NCBI GenBank assembly: GCA_015501585.1
Contig: JADNRY010000261.1
Span: forward strand, 23,262-87,261
DNA from: Rhodocollybia butyracea
Lineage: Eukaryota > Basidiomycota > Agaricomycetes > Agaricales > Omphalotaceae
Reading direction: 5' to 3'
DNA: 64,000 nt
Below are positions 51,944 to 61,617 of the stretch, piece by piece. Below the pieces are notes generated by a model, which saw only the letters and a list, made by a program, of their open reading frames with translations, was not told the origin of the DNA and did no database searches. The first letter of the stretch is position 1. Each line of letters starts with the position of its first letter. Both the position numbers and the translations under genes were made by a program.

Positions 51944-54237
51944 TCATTTCTCAAAAACTCCCCGCAGGTAACCCTCGATGAAGCCGTTCGGAACTATGAA
52001 CTGAGCGTTATCCAACATGAATAGACCACATTGCCCTTCTTGAACCTCATTGACCACGTACAAATACTTACCCTCTTTCAGGACTAACCCTACGTCAATT
52101 CGACAAAACGCTCGAAGACTTGCAGCTCCAGGCACCCCATTCGTAAGTCGTTTAAAGACATTTTCCTCCCGTTCGATAACATCCTCGTAAACGTGGAAAA
52201 CAAACTTATAAAGCTCCTCTGTTCCTTCCATCGAGTAAGCGGAGCTGTTGGAAAACCAAAGCTCATCGTCTCTCCCACTTGCCGAGGTAGGCGCTGGGTC
52301 CTGTCCGTCCCAGATTCTGGATTGTAGAAATACACATCAACTCCAATAGTAAGAAGGCATCCAATGGCTTACTTTATTTTACTGAGGGAAGCAAGGCGCC
52401 CATACGCCGGTTGAGCTCTCCAGTAGCTGTATTTTTCTGGTGGGAGATGTTTTTCATCGGGGCGGGGGAATGGAATGGTGTGGTATGCCTGGACTATTGT
52501 TCCGAAACATATGAATACCCGGACTTCGCCCAGCGCTATAATACTTGGGTTGAATTTCATCGTGAAAAACACCCTCTTCGGGATAGCGGGGTCCGCTGGA
52601 GCTCCCAGTAGATCAAAGATATTGCGGAATCGCTCCCGGGTTTCTTCGTCGTTCGTCTTAAAGACATACCTCGCATCTGCTCCGTGTTCCATTTTGAGAA
52701 CCCAGCCCTCTTTCAGAGCGTCTAGCCCCTCTGCGACGGAATAGATCTGGAATGGACGCTCACCAAACCCACCAGCTTCCGTTACCGATTGGGACAGTAT
52801 AATCTGCATTCGAAGCTTTTGTTGCGTCACTACATCACAAGCAGGGTGGGGCCAGAATCTCGGTCCCAGGCCTCCCAGTATCTCAAAAGTTTCAAGCTGA
52901 TGGGGATTGGGATTATGTTTATGCGACTGGTTGAATTCTGTGGGGTCTCCCTCGCTACAAACGTTTAGAATCATGGGAAGATCAAGAACGGCCTAGGACT
53001 TACGAAGGGGGAGGAATAAAAACCCGGCCAATAACAAGTTGGCTTGCTTGAACCGTGCTCCATTCCGGATGGTTCTCTCTGTCTTCCAACAAGCGGAGAA
53101 AGTCATCGTTGTGAATGAAATTAACGTGAGCTCCCTTTTGCCAGAAAAGTAACGGCAACATCGCCTATTTTTATGTAGTGAGACTCAGCACAGCGTGATG
53201 AATAAGATCCCCAAGAGCCTTACCCATTCATGTAGGTACAAATAACAGAATTTCCTAGATTCCTTGACATCGAAATAGTAGAGTCGCTGAAGCAACTCTG
53301 AACACGCCCACATCTGGTAAAATTGTGCATGTCTAGTCACAGACAAATCAAACAGAGTATACGTCCAGTAAAAGTTGGACGAAGCCATATCCTGAGCTTT
53401 TGTGCGATTTTTCAACGGAGCGTCGGCTAGTTCCACGGGTGTAACAATGACAGAAATAGCCCGAGGAAAAGACGCAGGCTTGCGAGCAAACAATCCGGCA
53501 TTTTTATCAAATCCCTGGGTTCCCTCGATCCAAAAGAATCTGTCGGAAGGTAATGCATCAGCCACTGAACTTGGTTGGCCTGTAGGATTGGAATGCGAAT
53601 TAAAGGGTACAGCTCCTAACGCGTCGGGATCAATGAGAAGGCGCGGAGTTCCAGGCAATGTACCTCCATCGATAGCAACTCTACAGTCTTCAGCGGCAGC
53701 CAGATCAAACGGTCGCACAGAAGTGTTCAAGTGTGTCGGTAGATCTGGATATTGACACCGACCGTCAGGACCGATGGCGCCGTCTGTGCGAGGCGACTGG
53801 AACAACACCGGGAAAGTTGGCTCAACAGCCGCCCTCCACAGCTCAAGCCAGACTCCTTTGAGCTTTCCCCCACCTGAATTTTCTTCAGCCCCAATGGCAC
53901 TGACCCATTTTCTGGCCGATTCATTTCCAATGCTGTCGATTTCAAGGCGACCCAAGCTCTGTGCCCAAAGAATGGTAGCACGAATGCCTTCGGCTAGTGT
54001 GGCCGGTCGGAGTGAGTGGATATCAGGACAAACTCCCCCGCAAGAATGAGTTGTCGTTTTGGGGCTTAGGTGATCTGAAGCTCTAGCGTTGATACCAACC
54101 GGAAAAATGTAACAGTGATTAGGCATCCAAGCGCCAGGATTGTTTTTCGGTTCAGTGTGGCAGCACGTATGAGGACAGGCTCTCCAGAGAAGTCCCGAAT
54201 GTTCGGTGGTGAAGGCCGTAGCTACAGTCTTGCCCAT
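51944..54237 (-). CDS. Large unknown protein with ATP-grasp-like C-terminal half
   Basis: Four exons, complement(51944-52316, 52373-52954, 53004-53164, 53224-54237), 2130 nt, closing at 709 residues. The N-terminal 340 residues are Cys/Pro-rich at first (ACPHTCC, CGGVCPDIHSLRP) with no known domain. The C-terminal half has features of ATP-grasp ligases: a Lys in a strand (GWVLKMEHGADARYVF about residue 470), FNPSIIALGEVRVFICFG (about residue 525), and a late RIDVGLVLK...YVVNEVQEGQCGLF block, where Asp and Glu/Asn would bind Mg-ATP. Such proteins join a carboxylate to an amine or thiol; the substrates are unknown. A repurposed kinase-like fold cannot be excluded. Confidence 0.7.
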
Positions 54238-54382
54238 GATGGTGGTTGGTTACTGCGTATCGTGGCGATAAAGTTAATCGGTTCTGATGGCGTCTAATCG
54301 GCCCGCTCTAGCGTCTCTTTCATCTTAACTCTTTCGTTTCAACCACCATCTGCGCAGCTCGCCACTCGTCAATCCCTTCTTA

Positions 54383-55722
54383 ATGTCTCGGAGACCACGT
54401 CGAATTGCCGTCCCGAAGTGTGTGATTATCTCTTTATTCATTGATAGTCTTACCGACTTTTTCCTTACCAGCCCAGGTCCCTCTGTGACGACACGTAGCA
54501 GAACTTCGGCGAGAGCTTCCGATAGAGTCGGTGGCACGTTGAATGCGACGACACGAAGTGAAGAGGAGAAAACAACAGAGGCATCATCTACTCGGGGTCA
54601 TCGTGGCGCTGCTGTTCCAAGGCACGTCTATTTCTTACAGTTTAGTTTTTTTTTCGTTCGTACTAAAGCTGGGGGGCTAGATCCGACAACGATGAACATC
54701 TGAAAGATCGGAGATTAACAACACTGGACAGAGCTTCTCAGAGGTGTGTCATCTGTCCAAAGATTCCGACATTCTGCTAAATACCTGATCCAGCCAAGTT
54801 GAGGGAGCTGTGGTGGATGTATCTCCCTCAGCGCATTCTCCGCCCGATGCTTCCTCCTTCACGCGCCGGCGCCAAATCCCCCCACTAGGCATCTCATTTC
54901 CTGGCTCACCGATCCTTTTACTGATCCCCTGCTGGTTAGACAGGCGAACCTCTCTCCGGAGGATGCTCCTCCTTCGCGAGATACCAATACAGAAACTGCG
55001 TGCGTAAATCCATCCCTTCCTGACCTTTTTTGAAACTTGCTAACTTCCTATACCAGGATATCGGATGACGACAGGGAGATGGATCACATTCCTTCTTCTT
55101 CTATCCAGTGCGTAATTTCTCCCAGCTAGCCTATCTTCTTCTTGAAGCAACAGTAAGTAGGGGCCAATCCTCACGTCCGCCCACCACTCCTGGACCACCT
55201 GATTCAACAACGAGGAGAATATGGACGGACTTGTATGAAGAGACGTATCACACAAGGGGACAAAATGCTTTTTACCAATCAAAAATGCACGAGTCCAAGG
55301 AAGACTTTGCAATTCGACTCAAGGAAATGAAAGAGGCGTCGATCAGAGAAGGATTGGCAATGAATGCGAAAATTAGAGAGCAACGGCTCAAGGACTCGCC
55401 GAAAACCCATATGACCAAACCAGGGTATGGGGGGGTTCCGATAGAGTTGCGTACACATCAATCCAGATGGGAATACTACGGAGGTTCTTCTTTTTCTATT
55501 TGATTGCCGCGTTGTTCTAACGACGCCTTAAAGAACTATTAGATGAGGCCATAGGTGACGCACGCTTTGATGGAGTGCAGAGAGAGTGGTCTGAGCAAGA
55601 GTTGAAGGCAATTGCTGCAGCCAACAAGACGTTTCAAGAAGGTATTTTCAGTGAACTCGTTTAAAAGCAAGATCTTACCGTTTTATTCAGCTGCAGACCT
55701 GCCTTTTAAATCTCCTCGTTGA
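54383..55722 (+). CDS. Probable multi-exon gene, unknown product
   Basis: Starts MSRRPRRIAVPK with a donor soon after (54419). Further coding-looking pieces are Ser/Thr-rich (TRSRTSARASDRVGGT about 54490-54540). A clear exon about 55155-55425 encodes TDLYEETYHTRGQNAFYQSK and a charged helix (KEDFAIRLKEMKEASIREGL). A last part (LDEAIGDARFDGVQREW) ends about 55722 after an intron at 55641-55690. I could not close all joins in one frame, so boundaries are approximate. No family recognised; the charged helices and low-complexity N-terminus suggest a structural or nuclear protein. Confidence 0.4.
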
Positions 55723-55805
55723 CGTACTATAGGGAGCTTGTGTATCGAAGAAGAAGGAACCTATCCACACCGGGGATGACGACGACAATGACAATCGTAC
55801 ACAAG

Positions 55806-56095
55806 TGAAGTGAGTAACGCCCAAATGAAGTGAGCAACGCCCAAGTAAGGGAGCAACGCCCAAATGAAGTGAGCAACGCCCAAGTAAGGGAGCAACGCCC
55901 AAATGAAGTGAGCAACGCCCAAATGAAGTGAGCAACGCCCAAGTGAGGGAGCAACGCCCAAGTGAGGGAGCAACGCCCAAGTGAGGGAGCAACGCCCAAA
56001 TGAAGTGAGCAACGCCCAAATGAAGTGAGCAACGCCCAAATGAAGTGAGCAACGCCCAAACGAAAGGAGTCACGCCCAAGTGAAGTGAGCATTGT
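55806..56095 (+). repeat. GTGAGCAACGCCCAAATGAA minisatellite
   Basis: About 16 units alternating between 20-bp (GTGAGCAACGCCCAAATGAA) and 17-bp (GGGAGCAACGCCCAAGT) forms. Long open frames in all three minus-strand frames (about 92-130 codons) are a by-product of the lack of stops in the repeat. Confidence 0.9.
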
Positions 56096-56580
56096 GCGAA
56101 GTAGATAGTGCCCCCATGAGAACTCTGTTATTTATCGTTCAATCTGTTGCCTTATTGTTATCCCATTTTGTTTGATTCATATTTCTTAATACTACATACA
56201 CTGCAAGTCGCTATTCTTTATACTATACGGCAAGTCCTCACCTTATGACACTCGATTGCAATTTACTCATCTCATTAATTCAAGGAAGACATAGCGAGTT
56301 TCAGGGGGCGTAACTCTCGGCGGTACAGTGCACATTCCAGAGTTCTAACCTCCAGAGTATCAGGTGGAGGTAGCTCTCCGTGCTCCCCTGTACTCCCTGG
56401 TGAATGTATCAGAGCGAGGTGGCGTAAACTCTGGGAACTACCTCTGGTGCAGCCAGAATCCAAAGACTCTGGAGGATCAGGCGGCGATAGCTCTCCACAA
56501 TTCCTTCAGCCTTCAGAAACTTATCGGGCAGCGGTAACGCTCTGCACTCCCCTCTAGTGACCGGTAACTAAACGCGTCAG
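56096..56580. other. Spacer leading into the 110-bp satellite
   Basis: Irregular GGCGGTAGCTCTCC-like and CACTCCCCT-like motifs from about 56300 are diverged relatives of the satellite units to the right. No gene. Confidence 0.45.
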
Positions 56581-57120
56581 GGAGAGGTGGCGGGCACTCT
56601 CCGCTCTATCCTCTCGAGACGCATCAGTATCGGGTGGCGGTAGCTCTCCGCACTCCCCTCCAGTGACTAGTGACTAACTAAACGCGTCAGGGAGAGGTGG
56701 CGGGCACTCTCCGCTCTATCCTCTCGAGACGCATCAGTGTCGGGTGGCGGTAGCTCTCCGCACTCCCCTCCCGTGACTAGTGACTAACTAAACGCGTCAG
56801 GGAGAGGTGGCGGGCACTCTCCGCTCTATCCTCTCGAGACGCATCAGTATCGGGTGGCGGTAGCTCTCCGCACTCCCCTCTAGTGACTAGTAACTAACTA
56901 AACACGTCAGGGAGAGATGGCGGGCACTCTCCGCTCTATCCTCTCGAGACGCATCAGTATCGGGTGGCGGTAGCTCTCCGCACTCCCCTCTAGTGACTCG
57001 TCACTAACCAAACACCTCAGGGAGAGGTGGCGGGCACTCTCCGCTCTATCCTCTCGAGACGCATCAGTATCGGGTGGCGGTAACTCTCCGCACTGCCCCA
57101 CTAAGTAAACAAATCAGGAA
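56581..57120 (+). repeat. 110-bp tandem repeat (5 units)
   Basis: Units start at 56581, 56691, 56801, 56911 and 57021, each beginning GGAGAGGTGGCGGGCACTCT and holding CTATCCTCTCGAGACGCATC and GGGTGGCGGTAGCTCTCCGC. The exact 110-bp period and low divergence indicate recent homogenisation. It lies directly 3' of the dioxygenase gene. Confidence 0.95.
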
Positions 57121-57225
57121 GAGGTAAGTATGGGAACGAGGAGGCGGGAACTCTCCGCACTATCCTCACATACAGCCAGAAGCGCAAACTGAGAAACAGA
57201 ATTTAGCATTGAATGAGACGTTACA

Positions 57226-58293
57226 CTAGGGGTTTAGACCATGCTTAGCGAGAAGCCCACAAGTAAAGCCTGTGAGGGTTAGCCGTCGGCCTTCGGTAAT
57301 GGGACTTGCGCTATGCACGACCTTGCGCATGTTACACAAGATTACCTCTCCTGGTGCGACAGGTGTTTCCATGCCAAGCTCAGGGGTTCTAAGGGAGGCA
57401 CCCTTCCAGCTCCCAACTCCAGTGACCCAGGACCGCCCCTCTTTATCGTCAGACCAGTCGATATGATTTCTATCACTACAGCCCTCTCGAATGGACAGTG
57501 CAAAGAATGCTCCCTGGAAGTCTAGCCACGGCTTCTCCTTGAGTTCTTGCGCTAACTTCCTATGGACACGGGCTAAAATTCTGCTAAACTAGTCAGCGAA
57601 GCAAGTCTCTCCGTCTCTGAAAGCTTACTTTTCCTGGCGGGCCCAGACATCGGGATGATAAACCTTCAGAAGCGACACCATTCTGGGGGCCACTTCCTTG
57701 GAAATCATTGAAAGAAGCTCAGCTATGAGCTCTCTTACCCTAGGATTCTGCTTTTTCCACGTTTCACTGGTGACAAATGGAGTGGAACTTAATTTTTCCC
57801 AAATCCCTAGGTGAAGTGAGGGCTTGGAGGCGCGATTCCGTTCAGTTTCCGAAGCTCCCAACACCACCCCGTGGGCCACCATCTGATCCCAAAGAGATAG
57901 GATTTTGTCCTGGACCTCACGGGGTACAACCTCAGCAAACTTCTCCAGCACAATTTTTCCGTCACTTCCTTTCAGAAACACGCGTGGTTTCGCAGACGAG
58001 GTTACGAGGTGGGTTGAGGAAGGGAAGTCACGTCGAAGACGATGGGTCAGCTCACGGCCGTCAGGCTTCATGCTAAAATACAGTCCAGCTTGTCCGTTGG
58101 CCGTGATCGTGTCCGTGTCTTGGGCGTCGCGCCTCAGCAATTAAAACGCGAGGCTGAATTCTTGAGACTTACCGTAACCCTTGTGATCAAAGTGCCTATC
58201 TAAACGCCTCTTGGCAGTGTCGTCATTTCTTCTACCTCGTCGGTTTTTCTTTTTCTTAGGGTCGCTGTTGCGGTCAGGCGCGACTTTGGGCAT
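57226..58293 (-). CDS. 2-oxoglutarate/Fe(II) dioxygenase, TET/JBP-like candidate
   Basis: Three exons, complement(57226-57583, 57629-58118, 58173-58293), 969 nt, closing at 322 residues. The N-terminus is basic (DPKKKKNRRGRRN), possibly a nuclear signal. The C-terminal 110 residues carry the double-stranded beta-helix signature: NHIDWSDD (HxD iron ligands), GSWKGASLRTPELG, PGEVILCNMRKVVHS (distal His), and GRRLTLTGFTC with the Arg expected to bind 2-oxoglutarate. Order and spacing fit the TET/JBP-like family, which oxidises 5-methylcytosine or thymine in DNA and is expanded in basidiomycetes, often beside transposons. Other small fungal dioxygenase families share this core, so DNA as substrate is not proven. 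All key residues appear intact. Confidence 0.65.
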
Positions 58294-58389
58294 GAAGAGA
58301 GTTGGATGTCAAGAAGTAAATTACCTGGTAACGTGTTGACGTGTCAACTATGAAGTCACATGCTCAATTGATGTGAACCCACGCTCGTC

Positions 58390-59400
58390 GATAAGTAAGT
58401 CGTATGTATGCCCGATAGGCATAGAAGCGGCCAATAGTCCTCATTAAGTGACTTATAGAGCATGTACACCTATACGGTGTATTCTCTTGTCCATTCGTTC
58501 GTTCGTTCTTGCGGCCAGAAGGTTTTCCAGAAATTTTTCCAGAAATTTTTCAGAAATTTTTCAGAAATTGATAGGAAACCCACGCTCGTAAGTCGTAGAA
58601 GCGGCCAATAGTCCTCATTGAGTGACTTATAGAGCATGTACACCTATACGGTGTATTCTGCCGTCCATTCGTTCGTTCGTTCGGGCGGCCAAGAAATTTA
58701 CGCGTAAATTTCTTGGCCGCCCGAACGAACGAACGAATGGACGGCAGAATACACCGTATAGGTGTACATGCTCTGTAAGTCACTTAATTTCCAGAAAATT
58801 TCCAGAAAACTTTGTGGAACGCCCGAACGAACGAACGAACGAACGAATGGACGGCAGAATACACCGTATAGGTGTACATGCTCTATAAGTCACTCAATGA
58901 GGACTATTGGCCGCTTCTACGACTTACGAGCGTGGGTTTCCTATCAATTTCTGAAAAATTTCTGAAAAATTTCTGGAAAACTTTCTGGAAAACCTTCTGG
59001 CCGCAAGAACGAACGAACGAACGAATGGACAAGAGAATACACCGTATAGGTGTACATGCTCTATAAGTCACTTAATGAGGACTATTGGCCGCTTCTATGC
59101 CTATCGGGCATACATACGACTTACGAGCGTGGGTTTCCTATCAATTTCTGAAAAATTTCTGGAAAACTTTCTGGAAAACTTTCTGGAAAACTTTCAGCCC
59201 GCACGAACGAATGAACGAATGGACGGCAGAATACACCATATAGGTGTCCATTCTCTTTAAGTCAATTAATTAAGACTATCGGCTGCTTCTATGCCTATCG
59301 GGCATACATACGACTTACGAGCGTGGGTTTCCCATCAATTTCCAGAAAATTTTCTGTCCCGCACAAATGAACGAACTAATTAACGAATGGACGACAGAAT
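58390..59400. repeat. Palindromic cluster of inverted and tandem repeat units
   Basis: A perfect inverted repeat is centred near 58703 (TTTACGCGTAAA core) and extends about 80 bp to each side without change; diverged inverted matching continues to about 58390. To the right, three or four direct units follow (58711-59400). Each has CGAACGAACGAACGAATGGA, ACACCGTATAGGTGTACATG, a GCGGCC-type segment and AATTTCTGGAAAAC blocks. The same short frame can be read on both strands because of the symmetry; it is not a gene. Confidence 0.85.
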
Positions 59401-59504
59401 AGAGCGTATAGGATCAGGATATATATTTTTCCATATCTTTTTCAAGAACCACCGGGGAGAAGAGTCATCGAGTGGGATCAAGATCGCGTATTACCTAATA
59501 ATAC

Positions 59505-59523
59505 GTTGCGCAGCAATAAGCGC
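59505..59523 (+). promoter_or_regulatory. Conserved 19-bp upstream motif of JmjC paralogue 2
   Basis: GTTGCGCAGCAATAAGCGC, 98 bp before the start codon, identical to 33532-33550 upstream of the other paralogue. Confidence 0.5.
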
Positions 59524-59620
59524 CCGAACTCTCTTTTCGTTACGTTCGACGACAACGCCACTTCCCCCCAAGCCTCTCGAACACACTATAACGCGTTTCT
59601 AATCCAATCTAATCGATCCA

Positions 59621-61480
59621 ATGTCACAAAGCAATACGCCAAACGCCACCGGTAAGTTTTCATCTGGACGTACTTACCCAGTTCAAGCCCACATGAGCAT
59701 TAAGATCTATCCGATGCTACCCTTATGGTTTCAAAATCTCGTACAGTAAAGGGTCAGAATATTCAAACCATATACTCGACATCACCGGCTGCTCCTGCGG
59801 CCACGCGTTTTCAGTATCATACTATCTGCGATAGTCCCAATCCAAAGATTGGTTATCTGCATCTGAACACTACATCTAAACGCTATTGGGTCTTCGATGG
59901 CTCTGACTGGAAGGAGAAACCTGAGGGTCAAACATTCTTTCATCCAAGTGCCCACCGCTATACATGGGATACACACCACCTGCATTGGATCACGTATAAT
60001 AACAACAAATATCCGATAAGTATTGATAATGTGGAAGGAAACGAGGTGAGAACGTTGTAGTGGTTTATTAAGTGATTAATAATTCTTTTCTAGAACAAGG
60101 GGCTCAGAAAAATGACGATGAAGAACAGCAAAGCCACCAATGAAGCGACCAAGAAGAACAAAGCCACCAATGAAGATGCTCCTGAGGCGGGGCCTTCGAC
60201 CCATATCCAGGTACGTTATTTTTGCTACTTTTTCGCTGCAAATCATCTGATTATGCACAGAAAAAACAAAAGATTTATCCGGATCCATCGAGAAGTGTTT
60301 ACAACGGTAAGCTCACCTTCTTCAGGGACGTTCACCCGATGCTGAACGGATTCCAGAGAACATGACTCCAGTTGAAAAGATTCAAGCACTCTGGGACCCA
60401 GATTCTTGTAGGCACCTCCGGATCCGTGAACGAGTCGCCGAGTTCCTGCAACTTCTGTCAAATCAACCAGTCTATTCAATCGATACGCAGGATTCTGGCC
60501 CTCTTCTCACCAAAGCCCCCACTCCAGTTATGAAATCACCCTTTGATTCCTCGATGATCTGGACAGACTTAGCAGTTGACGTGAGAAAAGCAACAATTGG
60601 CTCGCTGGGAATGACAGTGACTCCCTCGTTGGGTAAGTCTTTACTCAGCCAGTTTTTTTCTACTCTTATTGGGATTTTAGGGAAGCTTATGGCGAATTTC
60701 TTCGACCGTGAGCTTCTAGTCGAACCCCTTGATCCGTACTATTCCATCATTGAGTGTTGGCCGTCAGCTGCTCGCGACGGGCTGAGAGATCTTGGCATAC
60801 GCTGGGAGTCCTCTACCATTATCTTCGACCCTCCGAATGAGCGACCAGCGACATTAACTCAGCCAGGAAGCATCACATCTGCTCACAGGGATGGGTTTGG
60901 TTACGGGATCCGAATCTACCAGGCAAGGGGTTCGAAGGTATGGGTAGTTTGGCCACCGACGGACAAAAACCTCTCGTGGATCTTCCGGAATTTACACCAG
61001 CCGGATTACCACCCGGAGCATTCGCTCAAAGCGTATATGAGCAACATGGAGGATATGCAGGTATACTTGGTTCAGAAAGGCGATTGTTTTGACGTCTCAC
61101 CCCTTACCATCCACTGCTGCCTCTCCTTGGACACGTCTATCCATATCGCTGTGTCAACCTGGAGCTTACAAGGCCTAGAAATTGCGAAAATGGTGAACGA
61201 AAAAATGATCAATTGGTGGCCCCAGTGGAAGAAACTCAACAAGGAGACGAAGGACAAGGAAAAAGAGGAACTGCAGAAAGGAAACCAAGGAGTATCGAAC
61301 ATGGCTCCACAGATCTCCGAGGAGCTTGGATGGCAGGAAGGTGCACGTAATATCTTTTTGGCGTGGAAGGCAGCTATGCAGCGTGGTGGCTCAGAACGCA
61401 TTAGGTGGGAAGAATTCAAGAATGAGGAAGTAGGGGCGTGGTTGAAGAAACTTGATCAATCTCTCAAACATGTAAAGTAG
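59621..61480 (+). CDS. JmjC-like cupin protein, paralogue 2
   Basis: Six exons, join(59621-59651, 59705-60045, 60094-60210, 60261-60306, 60357-60632, 60681-61480), 1611 nt, 536 residues. Starts MSQSNTPNAT. Same layout as the gene at 31591: N-terminal module with PNPKIGYLHLN and YWVFDG, a Lys/Asn-rich repeat-like linker (KATNEATKKNKATNED), MTPVEKIQALWDPDSC, then the JmjC-like core with SITSAHRDGFGYG (HxD), GSKVWVVWPP and DCFDVSPLTIHCCLS (distal His), and a helical charged C-terminus. All introns are GT-AG. The core is about 70% identical to paralogue 1. Likely an Fe(II)/2-oxoglutarate oxygenase acting on protein; substrate unknown. Confidence 0.85.
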
Positions 61481-61617
61481 AAACTATTCTGTGGGTACTG
61501 GTATTTCTCATCACAGATATGTTAATGGTGGTGATTTATTCGACCAAAAAACCTACGATCGTATGATTCAATAGACCGGTAGCAACGATGTCATCACCCA
61601 GGTCAGTGCATTACTTA

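Noticed and set aside
55687..56092. Three overlapping minus-strand frames of 92-130 codons
   Set aside because: All are readings of the 17/20-bp minisatellite.
58550..58888. Overlapping 77- and 88-codon frames with the same protein on both strands
   Set aside because: They result from the palindrome; no coding character.
60307..60325. 19-nt intron before exon 5 of JmjC paralogue 2
   Set aside because: Too short; the acceptor at 60356 gives a 50-nt intron that keeps the frame and matches paralogue 1.
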